A program made the translations under genes and the position numbers. Shown in pieces: positions 33,787-43,078 of a stretch of DNA of 64,000 nt (position 1 is its first letter; each line of letters begins with the position of its first letter). The notes beneath the pieces were generated by a model. The model worked only from the letters and a program-made list of their open reading frames with translations. It ran no database searches and was not told where the DNA came from. Source of the stretch: an uncultured Roseburia sp. (GTDB lineage: Bacteria > Bacillota > Clostridia > Lachnospirales > Lachnospiraceae); NCBI GenBank assembly GCA_947644305.1, contig CANRYS010000001.1, positions 281,488-345,487 of the forward strand, read 5' to 3'.

Positions 33787-35106
33787 TTATATTAAATTTG
33801 TCTTCTGGATTCGGATGCTGCCGATTCCATTCTCCGTAAATCCCGCCGCCTCTGCCTCATTCCGGGGAATCTTTACCATCACATACCGCTCGTTATGTCC
33901 GATCAGATATTCCTTTCCCTCGATGCTGCGGATCTCCTCAAAGAGTATTTTTTCCTCTCTTCCAATAAACCATTCCTCATATTTAATTTTCCCATGTTCA
34001 GCATCTGCCATCAGCATCTCGCTGCGTTGGTGTTTGACTCCTGGAGGTACCTGGTCTTTCATGCCCGCTGCCTTCGTGCCGCCACGTACACTGTAAGAAA
34101 AGACATGGACATCTGCAAATCCAACTTCCTTGACGAATTCCCTTGTCCTCTCGAACTCCTCTTCGGTCTCTCCTGGAAACCCTACGATCACATCTGTGGT
34201 GATAGCAGGATGTTCAAAATATCTTCGCAGCATATCACATTTTTCTCTGTATACCGCCGCCGTATAATGACGGTTCATCCGTTTCAATGTGGCGTCACAG
34301 CCACTTTGCAGGGAAAGATGAAAATGAGGGCACAGCTTCGTCACCGTCATCAATCCCTCCATAAATTCAGTGCAGATGATGCGCGGTTCCAAAGAGCCCA
34401 GCCGAATCCTCTCAATTCCCTGGATCTCATTGATCTTCTGTAGAAGCGCTACCAGTGGTCTTCCCTTAAGAGCGACAAACTGTTTTTCCTCAGAATGGTC
34501 CACCCCATAAGAGGACAGGTGGATCCCTGTGAGTACCACCTCTTTGTATCCCTCCTCCGCCACCGAGCAGATTTCCTTTAGAATGTCCTCTTCTTCCCGG
34601 CTGGAGAGTACGCCGCCTCCCCGTACATAGGGAATCATGCAATAGCTGCAGAACTGATTGCAGCCATCCTGAATCTTGATATATTTTCTCGTGCGGTCCC
34701 GCACGGGATCGCTTTGTCCGTCACAGGCTGCTTCTGGAATGAGACTTCCCAACGGCACGCCCCGGCTTTTCATATATTCCAGAACTTTTTGTGCGATACT
34801 GCCCTTGTCACGGTTAGAAAATGCCACATCCACAGAGGGATCTTTGAGAAGCTCTTCCCCTCCGCTCTCCACATAGCACCCCACTGCTGCCACAATACTC
34901 TGGGGATTTTTTTTCTTTGCCCGGTGCAGCATCTGCCTAGATTTGCGATCAGCAATATTTGTAACCGTGCAGGTATTGATGATACAGATATCTGCCGCTT
35001 GTCCAAATTCTACAATGTCAAATCCATGTTTTTGAAAATCTGCCATCATTTTTTCTGTTTCATAAAAATTCACTTTACAACCAAGGGTTAAAAATGCAGC
35101 TTTCAT
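33787..35106 (-). CDS. mtaB: tRNA t6A37 methylthiotransferase MtaB
   Basis: A 439-residue radical-SAM methylthiotransferase turning t6A37 into ms2t6A in tRNA. The N-terminal UPF0004 domain has cluster cysteines in TLGCKVN, NTCTVTN and AAVGCYVE. The radical-SAM loop is CNQFCSYCMIPYVRG (CxxxCxxC), followed by VVLTGIHLSSYG and LQSGCDATLKRMNRHY. A C-terminal TRAM domain closes the protein. The reading frame can open with GTG at 35121 or ATG at 35106; neither has a strong ribosome binding site and ATG gives the standard MtaB start MKAAFLTLGC. Confidence 0.94.
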   Translation of the reverse strand: MKAAFLTLGCKVNFYETEKMMADFQKHGFDIVEFGQAADICIINTCTVTNIADRKSRQMLHRAKKKNPQSIVAAVGCYVESGGEELLKDPSVDVAFSNRDKGSIAQKVLEYMKSRGVPLGSLIPEAACDGQSDPVRDRTRKYIKIQDGCNQFCSYCMIPYVRGGGVLSSREEEDILKEICSVAEEGYKEVVLTGIHLSSYGVDHSEEKQFVALKGRPLVALLQKINEIQGIERIRLGSLEPRIICTEFMEGLMTVTKLCPHFHLSLQSGCDATLKRMNRHYTAAVYREKCDMLRRYFEHPAITTDVIVGFPGETEEEFERTREFVKEVGFADVHVFSYSVRGGTKAAGMKDQVPPGVKHQRSEMLMADAEHGKIKYEEWFIGREEKILFEEIRSIEGKEYLIGHNERYVMVKIPRNEAEAAGFTENGIGSIRIQKTNLI

Positions 35107-35222
35107 AAATTTATATCGCACTTTTGGTGTTTTTTCTGCAATTTACCAAAGAGCGCATTTTCCTTTCTACATTTTGCACAAAAATTATCTCTATTTTTTT
35201 CGCAAGTGGTCACTTTTTTCTA

Positions 35223-35251
35223 TTGACATAATATAGGTTACATAATAGTAT
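35223..35251 (+). promoter_or_regulatory. Promoter of the HPr-like gene
   Basis: TTGACA (35223-35228) and TAGTAT (35246-35251) are spaced 17 bp, 57 bp before the HPr-like ATG. A TATAAT overlaps at 35249-35254 but with 20-bp spacing. Confidence 0.5.
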
Positions 35252-35307
35252 AATAACTGGAAGATGTTTGTAGCAGCTTTCAAAATAATAGAAAAGGAGG
35301 AATTATT

Positions 35308-35538
35308 ATGAAAACAGTTAAAATATCTTTAAATTCCATTGATAAAGTAAAAGCATTTGTCAATGAGGTTACCAAATTCGATGCTGAATTTGATCTTGTT
35401 TCAGGAAGATATGTGATCGACGCCAAATCCATCATGGGTATATTCAGTCTTGATCTTTCCAAGCCCATCGACCTGAATATCCACAGTGAAAACGATGTAG
35501 ACGAGATTCTTTCCAAACTGGAACCATTTATCGTCTGA
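35308..35538 (+). CDS. HPr-like protein lacking the active-site histidine
   Basis: A 76-residue HPr fold protein. The regulatory-serine region KSIMGIFSLDLSKPIDLNI (Ser41, equal to HPr Ser46) is well kept. The phospho-histidine loop, G-(I/L)-HARPA in HPr, is replaced by NSIDKVKAF, so the His15 and Arg17 equivalents are missing. It cannot relay phosphate from enzyme I, but could still be a target of HPr kinase, similar in logic to Crh of Bacillus, which also lacks His15. GAGGAATTATT precedes the ATG, and a terminator follows directly. It is monocistronic. Confidence 0.85.
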   Translation: MKTVKISLNSIDKVKAFVNEVTKFDAEFDLVSGRYVIDAKSIMGIFSLDLSKPIDLNIHSENDVDEILSKLEPFIV

Positions 35539-35584
35539 TTGGGATTTGTTACATCACATATGGGGTACAAAAAGTACAATGTGG

Positions 35585-35622
35585 GGACTGTGAGACCTGA
35601 GTTTCAGGAGGCAGTCCTTTTT
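35585..35622 (+). terminator. Rho-independent terminator after the HPr-like gene
   Basis: GGACTG (35585-35590) pairs with CAGTCC (35612-35617), with an inner CCTGA/TCAGG pair, and is followed by TTTTT. It reaches the last bases of convergent thiI. Confidence 0.75.
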
Positions 35623-36802
35623 ACATTTTCAAGGTTAGGATCTCCCTCTCTGACACTGCTTTTTCTAACATTTCATCGATCTTTTCTTCCAGATTTCTCT
35701 CGGATTTTTCGATCTTATACAGATCCGGTTTTGTCACAGGATGTTTCGCCACAAACGTGGTACAGCAATCCTCGTATGGAAGGATCGAGGTCTCGAAGGT
35801 ATTGATTTTCTCCGCAATATCAATAATATCCTGTTTGTCAAATGCAATCACCGGCCGGAACACCGGCATTGTACATACTGCATTGGTGGCCACTAGGCTC
35901 TGCATGGTCTGGCTTGCCACCTGCCCCACACTTTCACCAGTGATCAGGGACATACAATCTGTCTCACCAGCGATCCGCTCTGCAATTTTCATCATATAAC
36001 GTCTCATTATAATCGTGAGCTCGTCATGAGGACATTTATCGTATATATACATCTGAATATCGGTAAAATTTACCACATGAAGGCGGATCTCCCCCGCATA
36101 ATCACTGACCAGCTCTGCCAGATCTACCACCTTCTGTTTGGCCCGCTCGCTAGTATACGGCGGCGCATGAAAATAAACGGCCTCGATGCGCACCCCTCTC
36201 TTGGCCATCATATAACCAGCCACGGGACTATCTATGCCCCCGGATAACAAAAGCATTGCCTTTCCACTGGTTCCCACGGGCATTCCCCCCGGCCCCTTGA
36301 TGCTGCTCACATACACATAAGCGCGGTGGCGGATCTCGATATTTACAGAAACCTCTGGCTGGTGCACGTCCACTTTGGCGCCTGGCATATGGTCAATGAT
36401 ATATGCTCCTGCCTCCCGGCAGATCCCCGGGCTCGTCATCACATAGTTCTTATCGCTTCTCTTGGCAAATACTTTGAAGGTAAATTCCCTGTCGCCCAGT
36501 TCCTCCTTCATATGATTCACCAATTCTTTGCACACAGTCTCAAAGGTCTTGTCCTCTACCAATACCACCGGACAGATATGGGCGATTCCAAAACATTTAC
36601 TGAGCTGGCCAATCACCTCATCAAAGTCATACTCACTTTTTGCTTCCACATAGATCCGGCCATTTTCCCGCTCTACAAGAAATTCTCCCTCACACTTTTC
36701 CAATTTCTCCTTTACCCTGTCCCGGAGGGCGTCTTCAAACATATATCTGTTTTTTCCCTTGATCCCAATCTCTGAATATTTGATCAAAAATGCTTTTACC
36801 AT
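35621..36802 (-). CDS. thiI: tRNA 4-thiouridine synthase ThiI
   Basis: A 393-residue enzyme for s4U8 in tRNA. The N-terminal ferredoxin-like region and THUMP domain (about 60-165: FGIAHICPVVLVEDK, VTSPGICREAGAYII) precede the PP-loop LLSGGIDSPVAGYMMAKRG and YFHAPPYTSERAKQKV. The closing region has SVGQVASQTMQSL and LPYEDCCTTFVAKHPVTKP. There is no C-terminal rhodanese domain, as in Bacillus-type ThiI. The cysteine desulfurase gene just upstream probably supplies sulfur. Confidence 0.95.
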   Translation of the reverse strand: MVKAFLIKYSEIGIKGKNRYMFEDALRDRVKEKLEKCEGEFLVERENGRIYVEAKSEYDFDEVIGQLSKCFGIAHICPVVLVEDKTFETVCKELVNHMKEELGDREFTFKVFAKRSDKNYVMTSPGICREAGAYIIDHMPGAKVDVHQPEVSVNIEIRHRAYVYVSSIKGPGGMPVGTSGKAMLLLSGGIDSPVAGYMMAKRGVRIEAVYFHAPPYTSERAKQKVVDLAELVSDYAGEIRLHVVNFTDIQMYIYDKCPHDELTIIMRRYMMKIAERIAGETDCMSLITGESVGQVASQTMQSLVATNAVCTMPVFRPVIAFDKQDIIDIAEKINTFETSILPYEDCCTTFVAKHPVTKPDLYKIEKSERNLEEKIDEMLEKAVSEREILTLKM

Positions 36803-36903
36803 TTTGTATTTTCCTCATTTCCTTACATACTTATAAACTGCCGCCATAGGCGGCACAAAACATTTCATGACTAAAACATCGGGCTGTTGCTTCGCTGTTT
36901 TAG

Positions 36904-38070
36904 TCATCTCCTGACATAACGCCTCAGCACCGGCAGAAGTTCTTTTAACTGTTCCACCGCATACCGCAGTTCTTCCTCTGTAGTATTCACGGAAAAGCTG
37001 AATCGGATCGTGGCATCCAGTAGTTCCCTTTTTACTCCGATCGCCTGCAGGGTAGAGCTAATCCCCGGATGATTGGAGGAACAGGCGGAACCAGATGATA
37101 CGTAAACTCCTCTTTCTTCCAATGCGTGTAATAGAACCTCGCTGCGGATCCCCTCTATGCCTGCGCTCACGATATGCGGCGCTGCGTTTTCCAATTCTTC
37201 CTTCTGACAGGCATGGATGTGAACCCCTTCGATCTCCTCCAGAAGTCCGATCAGAAGTCGTTTTTTATCATACATCTGCTGAACCTTCTCACCGTGATCC
37301 CGATACATCATTTCCGCCGCCAAGGCCAGTCCTGCTGCGCCTGGTACATTTTCTGTGCCGGAACGCCTCCCCTGCTGCTGACCACCCCCATGAATCAACG
37401 GATGGAGTCGGACTCCCTCCGCCATATACAAAAATCCCGTCCCCTTCGGTCCATGTATCTTATGGCCGCTGGCAGAGAGCAAGTCAATATTTAACTTTTT
37501 GGGATGTATGGTCATTTTTCCATAAGCCTGTATGGCATCTACGTGAAATAGTATATCCTTATTATATTCTTTGATGCTTCTCCCAATACTCCCCACATCC
37601 AACACAGCCCCCACTTCGTTATTTACCATCATCACAGACACCAGTACCGTATCCTCCCGAAGTGCCTCTCTGAGCTTCTCGGGATCTATATGCCCCATGC
37701 TGTCTACCGGAAGATAGGTGACCTCACAGTCGTAATTTTCTTCTAAATAGAGACAGGGCTGGTGCACCGCCGCGTGCTCAAAGCAGGTCGTGATCACATG
37801 CTTTCCCCGCCGCCTGTTTGCCATCACGCCTCCGATGATCGCCATATTGTTGCTCTCTGTTCCCCCGGAAGTAAATATGATATTTTTCCGGCTGCATTTC
37901 AGCGTGGCCGCGATCTTATCTCCCGCCTCTCTGATATACCGTTCCGCCTCCACTCCCTTTGTATGAAGGGAAGAGGGGTTTCCATAGTCCACACACATGA
38001 TCTGGCGGACCAGATCTCCCACCTCATCGAAGGCTTTTGTGGTGGCCGCATTATCCAAATATGCCTCCAT
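36904..38070 (-). CDS. Cysteine desulfurase (NifS/IscS family), likely ThiI partner
   Basis: A 388-residue PLP enzyme releasing sulfur from cysteine. AYLDNAATT is the opening, FTSGGTESNNMAI and TTCFEHAAV are PLP-site motifs, SASGHKIHGPKGTGFLYM has the PLP lysine, and SSGSACSSNHPG has the catalytic Cys. The best start is ATG 38070, five bases after the rsmE stop. Located 100 bp before thiI, it matches the NifZ-ThiI arrangement of Bacillus, where a dedicated desulfurase serves tRNA thiolation. No iscU is adjacent. Confidence 0.94.
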   Translation of the reverse strand: MEAYLDNAATTKAFDEVGDLVRQIMCVDYGNPSSLHTKGVEAERYIREAGDKIAATLKCSRKNIIFTSGGTESNNMAIIGGVMANRRRGKHVITTCFEHAAVHQPCLYLEENYDCEVTYLPVDSMGHIDPEKLREALREDTVLVSVMMVNNEVGAVLDVGSIGRSIKEYNKDILFHVDAIQAYGKMTIHPKKLNIDLLSASGHKIHGPKGTGFLYMAEGVRLHPLIHGGGQQQGRRSGTENVPGAAGLALAAEMMYRDHGEKVQQMYDKKRLLIGLLEEIEGVHIHACQKEELENAAPHIVSAGIEGIRSEVLLHALEERGVYVSSGSACSSNHPGISSTLQAIGVKRELLDATIRFSFSVNTTEEELRYAVEQLKELLPVLRRYVRR

Positions 38071-38075
38071 GTATG

Positions 38076-38831
38076 TCAAACCTCTCCTGCATAGTCTTTT
38101 TCTATCTGAAACATCAGTATAGACAGGATTGCAAGTCCTGCCGTCTCCGTCCGTAAGATCCGCCTGCCCAGTGACACCGGCAGGGCTCCGGCTTCCATCG
38201 CCTGTTCCACCTCACCTCGCTCAAATCCCCCCTCCGGACCGATAAAGATACCGATAGAGGCCCCCTGTAGGATCTGACTCATCGTCTCTGCCGTCTCTGA
38301 CATATCATCGTACAACTCGTAGGGAATGATACAGTGTTCCAACTCCTGGGCCTGTGTACATGCCTCACCAAAGGAAACCACTTTTCCCACCTCCGGCACA
38401 ATGCCCCGCCCGCTCTGTTTGGCGGCGGCCTCGGCAATGCCCTGCCAGCGCTGTCTCTTTTTTTCTGCTTTTTTATCATCCAGACGCACCACAGACCGTT
38501 TGGTGCGCACCGGAACGATCTTGGCAGCTCCCAGTTCTACTGCCTTCTGAATGATCAGTTCCAGCTTGTCCGCCTTGGGAAGTGCCTGAAACAGTACGAT
38601 CTGGACGGGAAGCTCCGTTCTTACCGGTTCTTTCTTTTCGATGTCCAGCAGCACCCGGTCCGGTTCGATACCACGTATGATACAATGATAATCCGTCCCC
38701 CGTCCATCGGTGATCATAATATGCCCGCCGGTTCCCATACGCAGAACATTTTTGATGTGATTCACATCATCCCCGGCTATCTCCGCTGTATTTTCAAAAA
38801 TCTGCTCCACTGGAACAAAAAAACGATACAC
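38076..38831 (-). CDS. rsmE: 16S rRNA (uracil1498-N3)-methyltransferase
   Basis: A SPOUT-class methyltransferase of about 251 residues from GTG 38831 (AGGAG about 12 bases upstream). The longer open frame to 38900 reads through non-conserved sequence. VYRFFVPVEQIFEN is the usual RsmE start. RSVVRLDDKKAEKKRQRWQGIAEAAAKQSGRG and IGIFIGPEGGFERGEVEQAMEAG are the SPOUT knot, and LGRRILRTETAGLAILSIL is the C-terminal signature. prmA, often next to it, is not here. Confidence 0.93.
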   Translation of the reverse strand: MYRFFVPVEQIFENTAEIAGDDVNHIKNVLRMGTGGHIMITDGRGTDYHCIIRGIEPDRVLLDIEKKEPVRTELPVQIVLFQALPKADKLELIIQKAVELGAAKIVPVRTKRSVVRLDDKKAEKKRQRWQGIAEAAAKQSGRGIVPEVGKVVSFGEACTQAQELEHCIIPYELYDDMSETAETMSQILQGASIGIFIGPEGGFERGEVEQAMEAGALPVSLGRRILRTETAGLAILSILMFQIEKDYAGEV

Positions 38832-38949
38832 CTGCCCAATCTCCTCTCTGGTTTCAGCAACACAATAAGCACAAGCATTCGTGCCCTGCGGCAACCCCAA
38901 TGCCTGTGCTCAAAGTGAACCTATACAACATGTAATTCTTCTGAAGTGC

Positions 38950-39687
38950 TTATTTGAGAACACCAGTACTTGAATACAAGGATCTGCCTGCATTCGTCAT
39001 CATCTGATTGGATGCGAGATTAACAAGCCCGTTTGCTCTCTGGGCATGACGATCTGCTAAACCGCCGCTTCCTTTAAAGAGAGATTTAATATCGGTCAAA
39101 TTCGCCTTAGCAAATTTGTCCTTATCAACCGTTATCTTATTATCCGTGCCGATGGTGATTCCCATCTTCTCTAGCTGCTTTGCACGGGCTTTTGTATCAT
39201 CTGTCATCCAGGATACACTTTTGGATATGCTGGTAAGACTGCTCTTCTTCGCACTATCCACCACGGCATTGTAGCTGTCTGCCATCTTTTTCACAGCATC
39301 GTAGATCTCATCTCTGCTGCTCTTGTCAAAATCCATGTTTGCCAGTGCGCTAGCGTCTGTACTCAGGGTTTTGGAAGTGCTCTTAACGCTGGATAGCGCT
39401 TTTTCTGCCTCCGTATCCTTTGCATCCACTTTCACCTCAGGAGTTACATATCTCTTGCGGATATCATCCCAGGTTGGGGAATTGTCACTACTACTGCTAC
39501 TGCTCTTCTTTGTCTCTGTATCACTGCCTACTTTTTCATAATAGGACTTCAGCATCTTGGTATAGACACCACTTTTCATCAGTCCTAGATCCCCAAGATT
39601 GGAGGCGGAAAAAAAGCTTCCTGACCAGATAGAATTTCGGCTTCCGAACAAAGAATTTGCAAGTGAATTATTAAACATTGCACACAT
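38950..39687 (-). CDS. Unknown Ser/Lys-rich protein with FliD-like C-terminal segment
   Basis: About 245 residues from ATG 39687 (GGAG nine bases upstream). No signal peptide or membrane helix is seen. A poly-Ser linker near residue 65 is followed by helical stretches (EAEKALSSVKSTSKTLSTDASALANM, IYDAVKKMADSYNAVVDSAKK) and a C-terminal run (AKQLEKMGITIGTDNKITVDKDKFAKANLTDIKSLF) reminiscent of the end of flagellar cap protein FliD and other helical filament-associated proteins. No flagellar gene is nearby. I do not assign a function; export by a non-Sec route is possible but unproven. Confidence 0.7.
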   Translation of the reverse strand: MCAMFNNSLANSLFGSRNSIWSGSFFSASNLGDLGLMKSGVYTKMLKSYYEKVGSDTETKKSSSSSSDNSPTWDDIRKRYVTPEVKVDAKDTEAEKALSSVKSTSKTLSTDASALANMDFDKSSRDEIYDAVKKMADSYNAVVDSAKKSSLTSISKSVSWMTDDTKARAKQLEKMGITIGTDNKITVDKDKFAKANLTDIKSLFKGSGGLADRHAQRANGLVNLASNQMMTNAGRSLYSSTGVLK

Positions 39688-39761
39688 AATCCTCGACTCC
39701 TTTCTAAAAAAACTTCCTGACAACCTCCTTGCCATCAGGTCTTTATCTTTGTTATCGACAA

Positions 39762-41249
39762 TTATAACATAAAACTAAAGTCTTTTCCATATACTTTTTT
39801 CATTCCTTTGACAATAGCTTCCCTGTCACTATAATGATACTTGATTCCATTGATCTCCTGGTACTCCTCATGTCCCTTTCCAAGAAGAATGATCATATCC
39901 CCTTTTTCCGCGTGTTCCAGGGCATATGCTACCGCCTCTTCCCGGTCGGGGATCACCACATATGTTCCATCCGATTTCGCCATCCCCACCTTGATATCCT
40001 CGATGATATCCATAACATTTTCCCGACGGGGATTATCGCTGGTGATTATGGCGAGCTCCGACATCCTGCCGATCACCTCTCCCATTTCATAGCGTCTAAC
40101 CTTGCTTCGGTTCCCCCCACAGCCAAAAATACTCACAATGCGATGGGGATTATACTCCCTCAGCGTAGAAAGAACACTTTCTGAACTGACACCGTTATGG
40201 GCAAAATCAATCAGCACAGAAAAATCCTCAGAGACCGGCATCACTTCCACCCTGCCCTGCACTTTCACATGTTCCAGAGCATGGAGAATGACTTCTTTTG
40301 GCATTCCCAGCGCCACGCCGGTACACGCTGCACAAAGTGCATTGTAAATATTAAAACGTCCCGGAAGACCTACGACGATCTCGCCTTCCATAACCCCTTC
40401 TGCCTGAAATTCCATGGAAAGCTCACCGCCCTTGGAGACATGGTGGATGTCGTGTGCCCGCATGTCAGCTTTTTCCGACGTCCCAAAGGTAACGATACGG
40501 CAGGTAGCATGTTTTACAATGTCATCATAGTGCTCATCATCCCGGTTGATAATACCGGTTTTACAGCGTCGGAACAGCTCGGCCTTGCAGGAGAGGTATT
40601 CCTCAAAATTTTCATGTTCTCCCGGTCCTATGTGGTCCGGCGATATATTGGTGAATACGCCATAATCAAATTCGATTCCCGCCACGCGGTCCATCTTGAT
40701 GCCCTGGGAGGAAACCTCCATAACCATATACTCGCAGCCTTCCTCCACCATCATGGCAAACAGTTTCTGGAGCTCATAGGATTCCGGTGTCGTGTGCTCG
40801 GTAGGAACGGACCTTCCGTTCATGAAAGCTCCCACTGTCCCGATGATCCCACAGGTCTTTCCTGACTTTTCAATGATATCCCGCACCATGTGCTCGGTGG
40901 TAGACTTGCCTTTGGTTCCGGTAATTCCCACAGTGATCATTTTTTTCGCCGGATAATCAAAATAGGCAGCCGACATAAGGCTTAACGCTTTTCGCCCATT
41001 TTCTACCAAAAGAACCGTAATATCCTTGTTTTCTACATTTGTCTCCTTTTCCACCACGATGACTTCTGCGCCCGCCTCTACCGCACTTTCGATAAAGTTA
41101 TGGCCATCCACCACGGTTCCCTGAATCGCCACAAACATTCCACCCTTTACGGTTTTACGGGAATCATAGGCGATATCAGCCACATCCTTGTCCAAGGTCC
41201 CCTGTAGTATCTTATATTCTACATCTGTAAGAATCTGCTCCAGTCTCAT
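39762..41249 (-). CDS. murE: UDP-N-acetylmuramoyl-tripeptide synthetase MurE
   Basis: A 495-residue Mur ligase adding the third amino acid to UDP-MurNAc-L-Ala-D-Glu in the cytosol. The N-terminal domain has IAYDSRKTVKGGMFVAIQG, the ATP site is TVGITGTKGKSTTEHMV, and HTTPESYELQ is the substrate motif. The C-terminal TSDNPRREN contains DNPR, the signature for meso-diaminopimelate. So the peptidoglycan probably carries meso-DAP. It stands apart from other mur genes. Confidence 0.95.
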   Translation of the reverse strand: MRLEQILTDVEYKILQGTLDKDVADIAYDSRKTVKGGMFVAIQGTVVDGHNFIESAVEAGAEVIVVEKETNVENKDITVLLVENGRKALSLMSAAYFDYPAKKMITVGITGTKGKSTTEHMVRDIIEKSGKTCGIIGTVGAFMNGRSVPTEHTTPESYELQKLFAMMVEEGCEYMVMEVSSQGIKMDRVAGIEFDYGVFTNISPDHIGPGEHENFEEYLSCKAELFRRCKTGIINRDDEHYDDIVKHATCRIVTFGTSEKADMRAHDIHHVSKGGELSMEFQAEGVMEGEIVVGLPGRFNIYNALCAACTGVALGMPKEVILHALEHVKVQGRVEVMPVSEDFSVLIDFAHNGVSSESVLSTLREYNPHRIVSIFGCGGNRSKVRRYEMGEVIGRMSELAIITSDNPRRENVMDIIEDIKVGMAKSDGTYVVIPDREEAVAYALEHAEKGDMIILLGKGHEEYQEINGIKYHYSDREAIVKGMKKVYGKDFSFML

Positions 41250-41278
41250 GTCCTGCCTCCAATCTTTTCCAACATAGA

Positions 41279-43063
41279 CTACATAAAAAACCTGTCATTT
41301 AATATACGTCTGCGAAACAGTTTATATGCTCTTTTTGAAAGTTTTCTCTTCATCTGCCGCTTCACTTTCGCCCGGTCAATGGTACGGGAAGTCATGTTTA
41401 CTTTTGCCTCCCTGCGGGTGGCAGAGAAGGTCATGATCCGCTTGCTTCCCTTAACACGACGCCATTTTTCCCACTGGACCGGCACATTTCCCTGACCATT
41501 GATGCCATTGGGGTTACCGGTGTGGCAGAAATTACTCACATACTGACGCATCACGCTGGTAAGGGCCTGTCTTCCCGGAAGATTGGCCTTCGTATAAATG
41601 CTGTCGCTGGTGCCTGCCTCTCCCTTCTTATATCGTCCCAATAAAAAATCGACATCCATTCCATGGATCGCCCCCACATAGCGGGCGTAATTTGATCCCA
41701 CTACACGGCGGTCCTCTCCCCACTTGAAACGATAGGTATAAAAATCCTCATGGTAGGGGTCGATGGAAAGTTTATTCGCCAGACGCTCCAGATAAAAGGA
41801 GGTCTGCAGTTTGCTTCCATATTCTTTTGACTTTTTTAACAGTCGGTAAAATTGCGCCCTGTTTTTAAATGTTTTCGGATTTTTAATCAGGATTCGGTGT
41901 AAGGTTTTATAGGAAACATTGGCAAATTCTGAATTGTTACAGCCAAGTATCATCGGAACCCGGTTATAGCCGCCATATTCCAGCACATCAAAGCCAGCCT
42001 TCGGAATTACTTTGCCGTCCCGAAAGTTTTGTGGAAAATTTGTCAGCCGCAGGGAAGTGGCGCCGGCCATCCTTTTTACCTCTTTGTCGGAAAGGCTATA
42101 CAATAATTTGTTCAGTTTTTTCTTGCCGATCCTTTTGACGTATTTAAGTGCTCTCTTCTGATTGGAAAAGCGCCCCCTTCGGACGAGGATCTTTGCCAGC
42201 TTTTGATTGGACCATCTTCTCCCCTCTCTAACTGAGCAGGTGGTCATTCCGCCACTAAAACTGATCACCTTGTGAAACAGTCCCTTCATCGCAGGAGAAA
42301 TCACACAGTTCAGAGCGTCCCTGGCGCCTGCCGAAAAGCCAGATAAGGTGACATTCTGCTTATCCCCGCCAAATGCCTCGATATTGTTCTGCACCCATTC
42401 CAGGGCCAGCTTGATATCCAGCATGGCAAAATTGCCGCTGTCTGTCATCCGGTCCCCTGTTTGCAGCCCCCTGGACTGGAGCCATCCAAAGGCTCCCTGA
42501 CGAAATTCCACAGAGACAACGACCACACCGGTTTCTTCCACAAAGGAACTAAAACTTCGGTTTGCCGTACCTCCATTATTTCCGCCTCCATGCAAAAACA
42601 CCATTACCGGCATTTTTTCTTCTTTTGAAACCGGCTTATAAACGTTCACAAACAGGCATTCATCGCCCTTTCCCTTACGTGTTTTTTTACAGGAACGGGT
42701 ACGGCTCCAGGAATCCGGCGCCGTCGGCGCTTTCCACCGCTCAGTCTGACCGTAGGGTATTCCCAGCCAAATATAAGCTTTGCTGGTTTTCTTCCCCTCG
42801 ATTTGACCGAAGGTGGTGGTGACAATTCTTGGATTTTCATTTTTGGGTGTCACAGCGCCTCCTGTCACAGACTGTCCACTGACCACCTGCCCGCTCACAA
42901 CCTGTCCACTTACAGCATTGCCGCTCACTGCCCCATTTGTGGCAGCTCTGTCCGACACCGCATTTTCTGCCCTCACCATACTCACTCCCATGGTAAAGGA
43001 AATGATCGCCGCTGACAATACGAGTGCTGTCAGCATATATATAAATAAGTTTTGTCTTCTCAT
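41279..43063 (-). CDS. Secreted type-B carboxylesterase with VSG-repeat N-terminus
   Basis: A 594-residue alpha/beta-hydrolase. A signal peptide or anchor at about 8-30 is followed by a low-complexity segment at about 38-72 of repeated VSGNAVSGQVVSGQ units, then the esterase core. TTTFGQIEGKKTSKAYIWLGIPYG and PVMVFLHGGGNNGG (oxyanion hole) are present. The nucleophile is in LSGFSAGARDAL (family consensus GESAGA, here Phe for Glu). CNNSEFA gives the acid residue and AIHGMDVDFLLG the catalytic His. A Lys/Arg-rich C-terminus follows. It probably hydrolyses esters outside the cell; the substrate is unknown. The VSG repeats probably act as a spacer at the surface. Confidence 0.88.
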   Translation of the reverse strand: MRRQNLFIYMLTALVLSAAIISFTMGVSMVRAENAVSDRAATNGAVSGNAVSGQVVSGQVVSGQSVTGGAVTPKNENPRIVTTTFGQIEGKKTSKAYIWLGIPYGQTERWKAPTAPDSWSRTRSCKKTRKGKGDECLFVNVYKPVSKEEKMPVMVFLHGGGNNGGTANRSFSSFVEETGVVVVSVEFRQGAFGWLQSRGLQTGDRMTDSGNFAMLDIKLALEWVQNNIEAFGGDKQNVTLSGFSAGARDALNCVISPAMKGLFHKVISFSGGMTTCSVREGRRWSNQKLAKILVRRGRFSNQKRALKYVKRIGKKKLNKLLYSLSDKEVKRMAGATSLRLTNFPQNFRDGKVIPKAGFDVLEYGGYNRVPMILGCNNSEFANVSYKTLHRILIKNPKTFKNRAQFYRLLKKSKEYGSKLQTSFYLERLANKLSIDPYHEDFYTYRFKWGEDRRVVGSNYARYVGAIHGMDVDFLLGRYKKGEAGTSDSIYTKANLPGRQALTSVMRQYVSNFCHTGNPNGINGQGNVPVQWEKWRRVKGSKRIMTFSATRREAKVNMTSRTIDRAKVKRQMKRKLSKRAYKLFRRRILNDRFFM

Positions 43064-43078
43064 TTGCAGCCTCTTTTG

